Part shown: in pieces, positions 34,476 through 44,988 of the stretch
How positions within the stretch are numbered: the first letter of the stretch is position 1
Layout: every line of letters begins with the position of its first letter
Source: Bacteroides fragilis
GTDB lineage: Bacteria > Bacteroidota > Bacteroidia > Bacteroidales > DTGW01
Assembly: GCA_945889005.1 (NCBI GenBank)
Contig: CAMDBI010000001.1
Span: 122,478 to 186,477 of the forward strand
DNA length: 64,000 bases
Direction of reading: 5' to 3'
Translations under genes and position numbers: made by a program
Notes under the pieces: model-generated
What the model was told of the DNA's origin: nothing
The model's database searches: none
What the model saw: the letters and a program-made list of their open reading frames with translations, nothing else

Positions 34476-34541
34476 TCCTTTGTTTTATTAAAAATGTAAA
34501 AATAATTCTTTTTTTCTACTACTATTTTTTTTGTTAAAGTT

Positions 34542-34601
34542 AGAAGTCTGAAGACCGAAGTTCGAAGTAACTAAACTTCTGTCTTCCGACTTCCGACTTC
34601 T
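34542..34601. repeat. GAAGNCCGAAG dyad repeat, copy 2
   Basis: AGAAGTC (34542-34548) pairs with GACTTCT (34595-34601), with inner GAAGACCGAAGTTCGAAG against CTTCTGTCTTCCGACTTC. The preceding TTTTTTTGTTAAAGTTAGAA is shared with copy 3 near 59100. It lies between the pntAA start and the gnd stop. Confidence 0.75.
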
Positions 34602-34603
34602 GT

Positions 34604-36058
34604 TTAAACATTATAAGTTGAAGAAGCTGTGTTGCCACCTCGACCAGTCCAGTTGGTGTGAAAAAACTCACCACGAGGCTTGTCTAAACGCTCATAAGTG
34701 TGAGCACCAAAGTAGTCGCGTTGTGCTTGTAAGAGATTTGCTGGCAGAAACTCGGTTCGATAGCCATCGAAATAGCTGAGAGCAGAAGCAATTGCCGGAA
34801 CAGGTATACCATTTAAACTCGAAATTGCTACAATTTGACGCCAACTAGCTTGAGCATTCTGAATTTTTTCGGTAAAAAATGGGTCGAGCAATAAGTTTGT
34901 GAGATCGGGGTTTCGATCAAAAGCATCTTTTATTTTGCCGAGTAACACCGAGCGGATAATACAACCACCACGCCACATAAGGGCTATACCGCCATAGTTC
35001 AAATCCCATTTGTTTTCGAGGGCTGCTGCACGCATTAGAGTGTATCCTTGAGCATACGATACAATTTTAGATGCGTACAAAGCATCTTTGAGCATATTGA
35101 TAAATTCTTTTTTGTCGATCGATAATGATTTGTTGGGGGCTTTGAAAACCTTCGATGCTTCAACACGTTCGTTTTTTATGGCCGACAAGCAACGCGAAAA
35201 AACAGCTTCGCCAATTAAAGTAAGCGGAATACCTAAGTCTAAAGCAGCAACACCAGTCCATTTTCCAGTTCCTTTTTGACCAGCTGTATCAACTATTTTG
35301 TCGATAATAGGTTTGCCATCGGTATCTTTCACCGCCAAAATATCGCGGGTAATTTCAATCAGGTAACTATCGAGTTCGCCAGTGTTCCATTCTTTAAAAA
35401 CCTCGTGCATTTGGTCGGCGCTCATGCCCAATACATCGCGCATAATTTGGTATGCTTCGCAAATTAATTGCATATCGCCATATTCGATGCCATTATGAAC
35501 CATTTTCACGAAATGACCTGCGCCGTTTTCGCCAACCCAGTCGCAACAAGGCGAGCCATCGGCGACCTTTGCAGAAATAGCCTGAAATATAGGTTTAACA
35601 AGAGGCCATGCAGCTTTCGAACCTCCTGGCATTATCGAAGGGCCTAACAGAGCACCTTCTTCGCCACCAGACACACCGGTACCGATGTACAATAAGCCTT
35701 TGCTTTCGACATAAGCCGTACGACGATTGGTGTCGGGGAAGTGCGTGTTGCCGCCGTCGATAATAATGTCGCCCTGTTCCAAATGCGGTATGAGTAAATC
35801 GATGAAATCGTCGACCGGTTTGCCTGCCTTAACCATAATCATTATTTTACGTGGTCGCTCGAGCGATTTTACAAGCTCTTCAATAGAATGTGCGCCACGG
35901 ATGTTTTTTCCCTTTGCACGATCTGCTAAAAACGAGTCGACCTTATCGGTTGTACGGTTATATGCCGTAACTGTAAAGCCTTTGCTTTCAATATTCAAAA
36001 TAAGGTTTTCGCCCATTACGGCTAAACCCACCAAACCTATGTCTGATAATTGTTTCAT
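34604..36058 (-). CDS. gnd: 6-phosphogluconate dehydrogenase, decarboxylating
   Basis: A 484-residue enzyme of the oxidative pentose phosphate pathway that makes ribulose 5-phosphate, CO2 and NADPH. Landmarks: coenzyme motif GLAVMGEN at 11-18, YNRTTDKVD after it, GGEEGALLGPSIMPGG (about 130-145), and the catalytic Lys in GHFVKMVHNGIEYGD (about 182-196). Long form, as in E. coli Gnd. No zwf or pgl is next to it in the window, although the transhydrogenase genes nearby also concern NADPH supply. Confidence 0.97.
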   Translation of the reverse strand: MKQLSDIGLVGLAVMGENLILNIESKGFTVTAYNRTTDKVDSFLADRAKGKNIRGAHSIEELVKSLERPRKIMIMVKAGKPVDDFIDLLIPHLEQGDIIIDGGNTHFPDTNRRTAYVESKGLLYIGTGVSGGEEGALLGPSIMPGGSKAAWPLVKPIFQAISAKVADGSPCCDWVGENGAGHFVKMVHNGIEYGDMQLICEAYQIMRDVLGMSADQMHEVFKEWNTGELDSYLIEITRDILAVKDTDGKPIIDKIVDTAGQKGTGKWTGVAALDLGIPLTLIGEAVFSRCLSAIKNERVEASKVFKAPNKSLSIDKKEFINMLKDALYASKIVSYAQGYTLMRAAALENKWDLNYGGIALMWRGGCIIRSVLLGKIKDAFDRNPDLTNLLLDPFFTEKIQNAQASWRQIVAISSLNGIPVPAIASALSYFDGYRTEFLPANLLQAQRDYFGAHTYERLDKPRGEFFHTNWTGRGGNTASSTYNV

Positions 36059-36097
36059 AATAATAATAATTTTTAAAAATTTATATTAAACCAAAAT

Positions 36098-37813
36098 TTA
36101 TTTACATCTATAACCCATCATTTTTTTTTCTATAGCATCGCGATTTTGCCCCAGTGTAATGGAAATACGCCAAAACTCCATGGCTTTTTCTATGTCGCCA
36201 TTGCAATAGAGTATATCGGCCAAATGTTCGGTAATTTCGCTATTGTCCTGACCGCCGTTTTTAAAAGCTTTTTCAATTATTACTTTTGCTTTTCCGAAAT
36301 TTTTTCTTTTATAAAGCACCCAAGCATAGGTATCGAGATATGTAGAGTTTTCGGGTTCAAGAGCAACAGCTTTTTCAGCCATTTCTTCGGCTTTTTCAAG
36401 ATTTTTTTCGAGTAAAGATAAATAATAGGCATAATTGTTTAAAACATATACATTGACCGGATCCAATTCAAGTACTTTGTCGAAATAGGTTTCAGATTGA
36501 AGGAATTTTTCAATTTTATAATTCGACTCGCCCAAAAAAGTATTAAACTGAATAATTTGATCTTTCTCCTGAGCATATTGTAAACCTGTTTTGAGTGTTA
36601 TAATAGCATCGTTGTAGCGCGATTTTTGATAGAGAGCAATACCCTTTAACAAATAAAACGATGGCTCTTTTGGAAAGTATTTCAAAGCGGTATCGGCGTG
36701 TGCAATGAGGCTGTCGTTGCGTTGTAACATATTTTCCATGTATAGCAACTGCTCCCAAAATATTCCATTGTCTTTTTGCTTTTCGACTAAACTAATAAGT
36801 GTATTTACTGCCGAATGATAGTCTTCGCTTTTGATAAAATAATTGGTAAGCAAGGAGTTGGGCTGGTAATCGTCGGGATAGTCATTAATAATATACAAAA
36901 CCCAATTTTTAATGTAGTTTTTAAGTAATTGGAATTGGTCAATATTATTTAAAAGGTTACCAATGCTTTTTATTTTGTCGTCGAGTTCAATTTTTTTTGA
37001 TTTTACAATTTTGTCAATTGTTAAACGCGCATTTGTACTATCTTTCAGGGCCAGATAAAATTCGGTGATCGAAAAAAGGCCCATTTCATTTTCAGGATCA
37101 ATAGTAAATATTTTTTGATAAGCGGCAAGTGCTTTGTCTTTTAGACCTAAATCGCCAAACATTTCGGCCAATATGCCATAATATTTAATTTCTGTGGGGT
37201 TTTGAGCAATAACTTTATAGAGCTCATCTTCGGCTTTTTCAAATTTTTTCTGAATTACAAAAATTTGATGTTTAGCTATTGATGTTTGCTCGCTGATACC
37301 TATTGCTTCCTCAATGTTGTTGAGTTCAATTAAGGCATTTTTGTAATCTTCGTTATCGATATACAACAATGCAAGTTCGTAGCGCAAGTCGTATTTATTA
37401 GGGTCGTTTTTCACAATGAGTTTATACACTTCTATAGTGCTGTCTTTTGCGCCGATTGCCTGATACAAACTAGCCAATTGCGCCAAATACCAAAAGTTAG
37501 TTTTGTCGATCTCAACAGCAGAGCGAGCAAACGATATGGCTTCAGTCTTGTTTTCGGCCATCGAAAAAATGTTTGAAAGCTGAAAATACGAAGCAGCACT
37601 TCGTGGGTTGTATTGTATACATTTTAAATAAAGCGATACAGCTTGTTTGTAATTGCCAAATAGATGTTGTTTAGTAGCTTCAGTAAATGCATAAGAGAAT
37701 TCCTGCTTTTCCTCATCGGTCATTGGGCGGTTATCTTTTGCTTTTTGACCCGACTTGAAAGGGGAACAAGAAACAAGTATAATTATTAAAAAAAGTAATG
37801 AAAAAAAGCGCAT
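36098..37813 (-). CDS. TPR-repeat lipoprotein
   Basis: A 571-residue lipoprotein (signal ending LVSC, Cys at about 16) made almost wholly of tetratricopeptide repeats; I can pick out about ten, for example at about 45-110, 120-150, 200-250 and 415-510 (the last with NYAYYLSLLEKNLEKAEEMA). TPR arrays bind partner proteins; in Bacteroidota such lipoproteins often serve envelope assembly or gliding/secretion complexes, but nothing here points to one. Its start faces dut, 110 bases away. Confidence 0.88.
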   Translation of the reverse strand: MRFFSLLFLIIILVSCSPFKSGQKAKDNRPMTDEEKQEFSYAFTEATKQHLFGNYKQAVSLYLKCIQYNPRSAASYFQLSNIFSMAENKTEAISFARSAVEIDKTNFWYLAQLASLYQAIGAKDSTIEVYKLIVKNDPNKYDLRYELALLYIDNEDYKNALIELNNIEEAIGISEQTSIAKHQIFVIQKKFEKAEDELYKVIAQNPTEIKYYGILAEMFGDLGLKDKALAAYQKIFTIDPENEMGLFSITEFYLALKDSTNARLTIDKIVKSKKIELDDKIKSIGNLLNNIDQFQLLKNYIKNWVLYIINDYPDDYQPNSLLTNYFIKSEDYHSAVNTLISLVEKQKDNGIFWEQLLYMENMLQRNDSLIAHADTALKYFPKEPSFYLLKGIALYQKSRYNDAIITLKTGLQYAQEKDQIIQFNTFLGESNYKIEKFLQSETYFDKVLELDPVNVYVLNNYAYYLSLLEKNLEKAEEMAEKAVALEPENSTYLDTYAWVLYKRKNFGKAKVIIEKAFKNGGQDNSEITEHLADILYCNGDIEKAMEFWRISITLGQNRDAIEKKMMGYRCK

Positions 37814-37923
37814 TATTAATAATTTAGAAGTTCAAATTGCAATTTATTGCATTATTAACTCAACAATCTATTAAAATTTCGGACTAAAGCCCACATTATT
37901 ATATAAATTTTCATATCGCATCA

Positions 37924-38355
37924 TTACTTCCCAGTATGTCCAAAACCACCAGTTCCACGTTGGGTTTCGGACAGTTCGTTGACTTGTACGAAATGTGCTT
38001 TTTCGTGACGGGCTACTACCATTTGGCAAATACGTTCGCCATCGTTGATGCTAAATTCGGTATCGGACAGGTTGACCAAAATTACGCAAATCTCGCCTCG
38101 GTAGTCGGCATCGATGGTTCCGGGGGTATTTAATACCGTTAGTCCATGTTTCAATGCCAAACCACTACGTGGACGAATTTGTGCTTCGAAGCCCTCGGGA
38201 AGTTCTATGAATAAACCAGTAGGAACTAACTTACGTTGCAAAGGTTTAAAAACAATAGTTTCGTCGAGGTTTGCAAGCAAATCGACTCCTGCACTAAACG
38301 CTGTCTGATATTCGGGTAGTGGATGGTGCGATTTGTTTACGATTTTAATCTCCAT
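37924..38355 (-). CDS. dut: dUTP diphosphatase
   Basis: Hydrolyses dUTP to dUMP, keeping uracil out of DNA and feeding thymidylate synthesis. The 143-residue trimeric type is complete, with all five motifs: AGVDLLA (22-28), RPRSGLA (61-67), [10 protein letters not shown] (79-88), ERICQMVV (107-114) and [10 protein letters not shown] (133-142). Overlaps the end of the upstream flippase gene by 19 bases, so the pair is translationally coupled. ung lies a few genes upstream on the same strand. Confidence 0.97.
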   Translation of the reverse strand: MEIKIVNKSHHPLPEYQTAFSAGVDLLANLDETIVFKPLQRKLVPTGLFIELPEGFEAQIRPRSGLALKHGLTVLNTPGTIDADYRGEICVILVNLSDTEFSINDGERICQMVVARHEKAHFVQVNELSETQRGTGGFGHTGK

Positions 38356-39818
38356 AGTGACGATATTTTTATTTTTTCTTTAAAGATAATAAACCAAATG
38401 AAAAAAAATAACATTAAATTGTTAAACACTGTTAAAAGTAGCATATTTTCAGATGAAAAAATTTTTGAAACAATAAAAAGCGTTGTAGTAACAAGAGCGT
38501 ATATACCTATTGATTTCAAGTCGTAGGGAATATGGTATGTTCGTTGTCCTATCAAATAGCAAAGTACCATCATTGCCATATATGCAAACAGATGCCCCCA
38601 TGCCGATGCCATGTATCCATAGTTTGATACGAACAATAAATTTATAAGTACTGTAAAAGTAGCTCCTATAAGCGTTAAGTAAGTTCCCCAAATAGTACGA
38701 TCGCTTAGTTTATACCAGATCGAAAGGTTAAAATAGATTCCCAAGAATAAATTGGATATAAGAAGAATAGGTACAACTGACAAACCTACTCGATATTTTT
38801 CGCCTTCGAAGTACTGAAAATACTGTATGTTTAACATAATAAACAAGAAGATAAACATGCCGAATATGCTGAAATACTTGGTAATATTGGCAAAAACTTG
38901 TTTTGAGTCTTTCTCTTTGGCGTAACTAAAGAAAAAAGGTTCGGCTGCAAACCTAAACATTTGGGTAAACAAAGCCATTAGCACTGCAAGCCGAACATTT
39001 GCCCCATAAATACCTAGTTGAGCCATGGCAGTTTCTTTGTTGGGCAACAAATGCTTAAGCAAAACCCTGTCGAGAGTTTCGTTTATGGCACCACCAAGCC
39101 CGGCAAGTAACAATGGCAATGAATACAATAGCATTGTGCGAAGTAGTCGAAGATCGAAACTAGCTTTTAACTGTCGCAATTGAGGCGTAAGCATTACGAA
39201 TGTTGCAGCACTGGCTATGAGATTGGAAATAAACACATAACCCACGCCTATAGCTGGGTTGTATATGTGTGTAAGAAAAGCTGCCCATGTATAATTTTCT
39301 ATAAGGTAAGGGCACAAAACAATGAAAAAAACATTTGCACTTATATTTATGATAACATTCGACACCTTGAGCAGGGCAAATCGAATGGGTCTGTTTTCGG
39401 AACGCAGACGAACAAATGGCATTGCCATGAGGGCATCGATCGACAAAATAACTGCAAAATAGACAATATATTCCGGATTTAACATATATCCAAGAGCAGA
39501 TGCAATTGAATGCTTCGACAGAAGAATTAAAGCTAAAAAGATGCTCGTTGTAATGAGTAGTGAATAAAACGAAGTGCTAAAAACCTTATCTTTATTACCG
39601 TCTTTCTCGGAAAAACGAAAAAAACCGGTTTCCATACCATATATAAGTACAATATTGATGGTAACTGCCCATGCATAGAGTTCTGTGACAACACCAAACT
39701 CGGCCTCGGCAAATACATTGGTATAAAAAGGTACCAAGAGGTAATTTAAAAACCTTGGTACAACGGTACTCAAGCCATATATAAGCGACTGTCCTGCTAA
39801 TTTCTTAATGGGGTTCAA
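38337..39818 (-). CDS. Polysaccharide/lipid-linked oligosaccharide flippase (MOP superfamily)
   Basis: A 493-residue inner-membrane protein with about 14 helices, of the Wzx/RfbX-like branch. It starts [20 protein letters not shown], the usual beginning of Bacteroidota oligosaccharide flippase family proteins, with [15 protein letters not shown] next. It would move a lipid-linked glycan across the inner membrane. No glycosyltransferases adjoin, but the stable link to dut by overlap is a common conserved order rather than functional linkage. Substrate unknown. Confidence 0.9.
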   Translation of the reverse strand: MNPIKKLAGQSLIYGLSTVVPRFLNYLLVPFYTNVFAEAEFGVVTELYAWAVTINIVLIYGMETGFFRFSEKDGNKDKVFSTSFYSLLITTSIFLALILLSKHSIASALGYMLNPEYIVYFAVILSIDALMAMPFVRLRSENRPIRFALLKVSNVIINISANVFFIVLCPYLIENYTWAAFLTHIYNPAIGVGYVFISNLIASAATFVMLTPQLRQLKASFDLRLLRTMLLYSLPLLLAGLGGAINETLDRVLLKHLLPNKETAMAQLGIYGANVRLAVLMALFTQMFRFAAEPFFFSYAKEKDSKQVFANITKYFSIFGMFIFLFIMLNIQYFQYFEGEKYRVGLSVVPILLISNLFLGIYFNLSIWYKLSDRTIWGTYLTLIGATFTVLINLLFVSNYGYMASAWGHLFAYMAMMVLCYLIGQRTYHIPYDLKSIGIYALVTTTLFIVSKIFSSENMLLLTVFNNLMLFFFIWFIIFKEKIKISSLWRLKS

Positions 39819-39924
39819 CGATCGAAAAATAAAAATTTCGAGGCAAAAGTAATAGATTTGTACGTTGAAAGTATATAAAATAATAAAAAATTTTTTTGTT
39901 TAAATATTTATAATTTTTTGATAC

Positions 39925-40803
39925 TTAATTGGCGTTAACAATTTTTGTTCGTATTTGAATAATAGCCGACATAATGCTGTCTATTTCATTTTGTTTTATG
40001 TCAATTTTCAAAGTTTTTGCGTTTATTACTCTGTTTATACTGTCGATATGTAGGTTGCCCGATTTATAATCGATCACAACTTTGTTGTACTGGTCGAACA
40101 AAGCGCTAAACAAAGGTATGAGTTGAGCAGCATTACTATCGTCCTTGTAACTGTTCAGTAGCGTAATTAAATGTTTAAGAGAATATTTCTGCATCAATAT
40201 ACGTTCGTATATTTCCCGATTGTCAGAATTTTCTTTGGCTATTTCGCATGCTATATAAACAGCCTCTACCCAACCGCCTGTCAAAACTAAAGCAGCTATA
40301 ATATTACGATCGTTTTCGCTTAAATACGAATTTATATTTGTATAAATATCGGATGCATAAGCAGTAAGAGAATCTTTATTGTTAATGTTTTTGTGTATTC
40401 GTTTAAGGGCATAAGCAAACTTGTCGTCGGGAATGCCTAATTGTAGCGAAAGCTTGTGAATTACAGTTAGGTAAAGAAGAAGTTTTTGGTTTTGTTCGAA
40501 CATTTTGGTATAACTCAGGTCTACACCAAAAACACCTAAATTGAGAGCTGCCTTTGCATTGGTTGTATATAAGTTAACATTATGAACAGGATTAAGAATA
40601 TGCATATCATATTGAGCACCAACTTTGTCGAAGACCTTGTACATTTCGCTGGGCAGATACATATTATAGAAAATATTTTTGGCTTTTTCGATATTTTCTT
40701 TTTGATCTTCTGTAGCCAATTCGACAGCTATGTCTTTAGTTGGGCGTGTTTGATTACACGAAAATAAAATAAGTGTAAACCAAAAGAGTGCTATTTTTTT
40801 CAT
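39925..40803 (-). CDS. Lipoprotein of unknown function, helical
   Basis: A 292-residue protein starting MKKIALFWFTLILFSC; I moved the start from 40833 to the ATG at 40803 because it gives a proper lipoprotein signal with Cys16. The rest is almost entirely alpha-helical (for example LLYLTVIHKLSLQLGIPDDK and IAALVLTGGWVEAVYIACEI) with a terminal coiled coil. I do not recognise a named domain, though the conserved-looking GGWVEAVY motif suggests a real family in Bacteroidota. It follows the lipocalin gene on the same strand with 20 bases between, so both envelope lipoproteins are probably coexpressed. Confidence 0.8.
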   Translation of the reverse strand: MKKIALFWFTLILFSCNQTRPTKDIAVELATEDQKENIEKAKNIFYNMYLPSEMYKVFDKVGAQYDMHILNPVHNVNLYTTNAKAALNLGVFGVDLSYTKMFEQNQKLLLYLTVIHKLSLQLGIPDDKFAYALKRIHKNINNKDSLTAYASDIYTNINSYLSENDRNIIAALVLTGGWVEAVYIACEIAKENSDNREIYERILMQKYSLKHLITLLNSYKDDSNAAQLIPLFSALFDQYNKVVIDYKSGNLHIDSINRVINAKTLKIDIKQNEIDSIMSAIIQIRTKIVNAN

Positions 40804-40823
40804 GTTGATTGGTACTTTAAAAA

Positions 40824-41336
40824 TTATTTGCACTGTTTAATATTTTTAATAAGTATTGCAGTGTTTACGCCAATGTATTGCAATCGTTGCCCTATTGCAT
40901 TATACAATGAATCGTTCATAATGCTCGATCGAGAAAGTATCCAAAGATATTTATAGCCCGAACTGCTCACTACCGCATAATTATAACTGCTATCGAGTTC
41001 AACAATATTATAACTTCCCTTAAACGGCCATTGAAATTGAACCATTAATTGTGAGTTTCCCGAGCCTTCGACAACAAAAGCCTTTCCGGTAGCTACAATA
41101 AGCTTGCCTTTTTTTATACAACTATTTGTTACAGAAATATATCCACTCTCCATTAATTCGTATTGAGCGGTTGTACAATCGCATCCTTTCTGAAAACTAT
41201 TTGGAAGTCGTGCAATTTCGTACCATACGCCGGTATATTTTTTTAAGTCGACATATTTTACCGGATTTTCTTTTATTCCTCCACTGCACGACTGGAGAAG
41301 ATATAAAAGAATAATGATATGACATAAACGTTTCAT
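40824..41336 (-). CDS. Lipocalin-family lipoprotein (Blc-like)
   Basis: A 170-residue outer-membrane lipocalin. The signal ends LLQSC (Cys17). The lipocalin motif 1 GVWYEIARLPNSFQKGCDC is at 36-54, followed by the eight-strand barrel with the YLWILSRSS block near 131-139. E. coli Blc binds lysophospholipids and is linked to envelope stress. The calycin N-terminal G-x-W is intact. Two extra Cys in KGCDCTTAQ are typical of this bacterial subgroup. First of two lipoprotein genes. Confidence 0.93.
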   Translation of the reverse strand: MKRLCHIIILLYLLQSCSGGIKENPVKYVDLKKYTGVWYEIARLPNSFQKGCDCTTAQYELMESGYISVTNSCIKKGKLIVATGKAFVVEGSGNSQLMVQFQWPFKGSYNIVELDSSYNYAVVSSSGYKYLWILSRSSIMNDSLYNAIGQRLQYIGVNTAILIKNIKQCK

Positions 41337-41467
41337 ACATTAAAAATAATAAAAAAAATTGGTCGAAACTTGTTGTAATGAATAATATTCATAAAAAAAG
41401 TGTTTTTGTCTTTAACAACGAGCAATGAGACTGAAATAGGTTATTAAAAATTTATTTAAGCGGTGAT

Positions 41468-42145
41468 TTATAGCGTCCAGTTAATTGGCAAAAAGCCTTG
41501 CTTTTGCAGCAATTGGTTTGTTATAGAAAAATGATTGCATCCAAAAAATCCGCTATAAGCCGACAAAGGCGATGGGTGTGGCGCTTTAAGAACAAAATGA
41601 CGTGTGGTATCTATAAGTTTTTCTTTGTTTCGAGCGTCGTTGCCCCAAAGCAAAAAAACAATACCCTCGCGGTTTTCAGAAAGATGTTTTATAACAGCAT
41701 TGGTAAATCGTTCCCAGCCTTTTTGGGCATGCGATCGGGGATTATGCTCCCTTACAGTAAGGGTCGCATTGAGCAAAAAGACTCCTTGTTTTACCCAAGC
41801 TTCTAAATTGCCGTGCTTGGGGGGAGCAATTCCCAAATCGCTTTTAATTTCTTTGTAAATATTGACTAACGATGGTGGTGGAGCAATACCATGCTGTACC
41901 GAGAAACACAACCCATGAGCCTGACCCGATTTATGATAGGGGTCTTGTCCAAGTATCACAACTCTCACTTTTTCTAAAGGCAAAAGATTAAATGCGTTAA
42001 ATATAAGATTTTCGGGTGGATAAACTGTATGTTTCGTATACTCATCGGTCACAAATTTGAGCAATTGATCAAAATATTCACTTTCAAATTCCGATTTTAA
42101 TAGCTCTTTCCAAGAAGCTTCAATTTTTAACGAATCGACATTCAT
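41468..42145 (-). CDS. ung: Uracil-DNA glycosylase
   Basis: Family 1 UDG, 225 residues, removing uracil from DNA to start base excision repair. Landmarks: the catalytic water-activating loop GQDPYHKSGQAHGL starting at 66, LLNATLTVREHNPRSHAQKG, FLLWGNDA and the minor-groove loop HPSPLSAYSGF, with the catalytic His. Complete. Probably monocistronic, with about 130 bases before the lipocalin gene. Confidence 0.98.
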   Translation of the reverse strand: MNVDSLKIEASWKELLKSEFESEYFDQLLKFVTDEYTKHTVYPPENLIFNAFNLLPLEKVRVVILGQDPYHKSGQAHGLCFSVQHGIAPPPSLVNIYKEIKSDLGIAPPKHGNLEAWVKQGVFLLNATLTVREHNPRSHAQKGWERFTNAVIKHLSENREGIVFLLWGNDARNKEKLIDTTRHFVLKAPHPSPLSAYSGFFGCNHFSITNQLLQKQGFLPINWTL

Positions 42146-42284
42146 ACCTTATATTTTATAATGAAATGTTAATAAAAACAAATGTAAACACATGATTCTA
42201 AAACACATTTTTTTCAATTTGTAGTCATTACTTTTCGAAATCTGGGATTAGAATTATAATATGTATATTTAAGTTAAAATATAG

Positions 42285-42292
42285 TATATTTG
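42285..42292 (+). promoter_or_regulatory. -7 box of the four-gene envelope cluster
   Basis: TATATTTG matches TAnnTTTG, 35 bases before the ATG at 42327, in the divergent gap with ung. Confidence 0.4.
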
Positions 42293-42326
42293 AAACTTTG
42301 AAACTAAAGGCTTTACGATAAAGTAT

Positions 42327-44966
42327 ATGAAAAAAACACTAGTTTTCATTATTCTCATTATTTCATTAAGCTTAATTTCTATTACTTATTTTCTTTTACG
42401 TACTCCCCTTGTAAGCCACATTGAACCCTTGGATCATGTGCCTTCTAATACGTTAATTTTTCTTCGGATAAACGAATTTAAAAAACTTAAAACTTCTTTT
42501 GAACAATATGAAGAGAAAAGAATTTCAGAAACTTTTTTATTTAGCGATATTAATCGTTTTTTTCTTTTTTCCGATAGTCTTAGTGCATTAAATGATGTAT
42601 TTAATCAGATAATTCATCAAGCCGAGTCATATATTTTTTTAACAGCCGAAACACAAAAAACTGCGTATCTGATTTTATTTAAAAATTCTGAAGGACTATC
42701 ACACCGTGAATTCGACAAAACTATAGTGAAGTCAGATTTTAATAATTTAAGTCATTTTAATATTGGTAATAATAAAGTGTACGAGTTTTCAATTGACAAG
42801 AATATTGTGTTATATACAACACTTTACGAAAACCTAATATTAGTTTCAAATACTAAAAACAATATTGCTCAATATATTGTAAATACAAAGAAAAAGGAGA
42901 TAGAACAATCTGTTTCACTTACAAAATCGATAAAAACAGCCGGTAAAAAAGTAGATGCAAATGTATTTTTTAATTACACTGCAATAGTCGATTTTTTAAG
43001 CTATAAGAAAACTGGAAATAAGAAGTTTAAAAATAAACAAACAGAAAAAAAAGCTGAAACATGGTTTACTTACGATATTAATATTGAAAAACAAGAAATT
43101 GTACTAAACGGACTTGTTTTTGCCGACGATACGTCTCAATATTGGATCAAAAAAAATGCATTAGTATTTGATACTTTCAGCAATCGGTACAATACAAATA
43201 GTTCTATTAATATTAGGATGGAAAAAAAGACAGAAATGATTGAACAATGTAAAAAAGCATTAAAAAAACAACTATTAATATACTATAATGTAACTTCGAC
43301 AGACATTGCTGACTTTTACAATTATACAAATAATGTATATAGTTATGTTTTTTTTAAAAATGGAGGAGAAGTTACCAAATCGTCAATTATTACTACATTT
43401 TCGATCAACGATAGCTTGGCAACACACAACTATCTTAAAAAAATTCAAGAAAAAGGCAGGAACAAAAGAACCCGGGAATCACTAAATATTAATATAGGAG
43501 ATTCGGGAAAAGTTCAGGTTTACCCTTTCAAAATCTCGGATTTTACAAGTCTTGTTTTGGGCAATCAATTTCAAATAGCAGCAAACAACTATTATGCATT
43601 TTCAAAAAATGAGATCGCATTTGCCGAGCAGCCTCATATTCTTGCCGAGTGGTGCAATACAAAACTTAAACATGATTCAATCCAAGGCATTACAGAAGAT
43701 TCGGCAGTCATAAACAAAAATACTCTTGAAGGTTACTTACGATTAGACGAACTTCAACAACTTTATACATCACTATTGCGCAATCCAATACAATATTGTA
43801 ATACTTCTCAATCGTTGAAATTCAATATCACTCCCGACGAGCAATTGGTGTATTCGACCATAGTTATAAAAAAAGAATTAGACAAATATACGGGCCCAAG
43901 AGTCGATTGGCGGGTTCAGTTAAGTGATTCGCTCGATAAAGGACCTTTTATCAATGAAGTTAATGGGAATAGCGGCTCCAGACAGATATTGGTTTCTGAT
44001 ATAACAGGCAAAGTATATGGTATATCTGCAAATGGGTCAATAGACTGGACATTTCAGCTCAATGAACCAGTTATGAGTCAGTTTTATACCATCGATTATT
44101 TCAACAATCAACAGAGTCAATATTTGTTTAACACTCAACATTGGCTTTATTTAATTGACAGTAAGGGAAATGCTGTAGAGGGCTTTCCCATTAAGTTTTT
44201 GAACCCTGCTACAAATGGTATTTGCCTTGCCGATCTGGACAACAATAAAACGTATAGAATTTACATTGCCTGCAACAACGATCGTGTATATGCTCTCGAT
44301 AAAAATGGAAAGAAAATTGAAGCATGGTCATTTTTTCAGAAAGTTGAAAAATGCACCAATCCGGTTCGTTTTTTCAAATACAAAAAGAAAGAATATATTG
44401 TTGTTCAAGGTCGCGATAAAATATATGTATTGAATCGAAAAGGAAAAAACGAAATCGAGATTCAAAAAAAATTTAGCATATCGGGCAATAAAATATGGTT
44501 CGAAGAACGTGCAAAAACATTTAGACTGGTTACCACTGCACCCGATGGAACGATATGGTCGATTTACAAAAACGGGAAAGTCGAATCGCTCAAAGTAGGC
44601 AATTATAGTACCAATCATACTTTTTCGCTTTTCGATGCCGACAACGACCGAATAGCCGACTATATTTTTATCGATGCCAATAAACTGGAAGTATTTAGGC
44701 AAGACAAGTCGATGGCATTTTTTTACACATCAACATCCGATTTAGGGAATAATATTAATTTTTATAACCATCGAAAGGCATTTAAAATAAGTATTGTGAA
44801 CAAAAAAGAAAATAGTTTATATTTTTTGAAGTCAGACGGCTCTGTTTATAATGGTTTCCCAGTTACAGGATGCTCTCAACAAATTGTTGTTAAAAACTAC
44901 ACCAAAGGATATCAATTAATTGTTGGTGACAATTATAATTTTTTGTATAATTACTTTTTCGAATAA
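42327..44966 (+). CDS. Membrane-anchored protein with C-terminal beta-propeller
   Basis: An 879-residue protein with one N-terminal membrane helix (about 5-26) and the rest outside the cytoplasm. Residues about 35-500 resemble DUF3352-type proteins (PSNTLIFLRINEFKKLKT). From about 520 onward there are repeated strands with DG/NG turns (ILVSDITGKVYGISANGSID, YLIDSKGNAVEGFPIKF, VYALDKNGKKIEAW, IYVLNRKGKNE, SLYFLKSDGSVYNGFP), a PQQ/WD-like propeller. It starts a tight plus-strand cluster with a lipoprotein, a DUF5723 protein and DUF4834. Function unknown; a scaffold for envelope assembly is a guess. Confidence 0.75.
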   Translation: MKKTLVFIILIISLSLISITYFLLRTPLVSHIEPLDHVPSNTLIFLRINEFKKLKTSFEQYEEKRISETFLFSDINRFFLFSDSLSALNDVFNQIIHQAESYIFLTAETQKTAYLILFKNSEGLSHREFDKTIVKSDFNNLSHFNIGNNKVYEFSIDKNIVLYTTLYENLILVSNTKNNIAQYIVNTKKKEIEQSVSLTKSIKTAGKKVDANVFFNYTAIVDFLSYKKTGNKKFKNKQTEKKAETWFTYDINIEKQEIVLNGLVFADDTSQYWIKKNALVFDTFSNRYNTNSSINIRMEKKTEMIEQCKKALKKQLLIYYNVTSTDIADFYNYTNNVYSYVFFKNGGEVTKSSIITTFSINDSLATHNYLKKIQEKGRNKRTRESLNINIGDSGKVQVYPFKISDFTSLVLGNQFQIAANNYYAFSKNEIAFAEQPHILAEWCNTKLKHDSIQGITEDSAVINKNTLEGYLRLDELQQLYTSLLRNPIQYCNTSQSLKFNITPDEQLVYSTIVIKKELDKYTGPRVDWRVQLSDSLDKGPFINEVNGNSGSRQILVSDITGKVYGISANGSIDWTFQLNEPVMSQFYTIDYFNNQQSQYLFNTQHWLYLIDSKGNAVEGFPIKFLNPATNGICLADLDNNKTYRIYIACNNDRVYALDKNGKKIEAWSFFQKVEKCTNPVRFFKYKKKEYIVVQGRDKIYVLNRKGKNEIEIQKKFSISGNKIWFEERAKTFRLVTTAPDGTIWSIYKNGKVESLKVGNYSTNHTFSLFDADNDRIADYIFIDANKLEVFRQDKSMAFFYTSTSDLGNNINFYNHRKAFKISIVNKKENSLYFLKSDGSVYNGFPVTGCSQQIVVKNYTKGYQLIVGDNYNFLYNYFFE

Positions 44967-44988
44967 TGCAAAATTAACACAGCAAAGC

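Noticed and set aside
44920..44988. Upstream extension of the large lipoprotein gene
   Set aside because: It overlaps the preceding gene and would place the lipoprotein signal internally.
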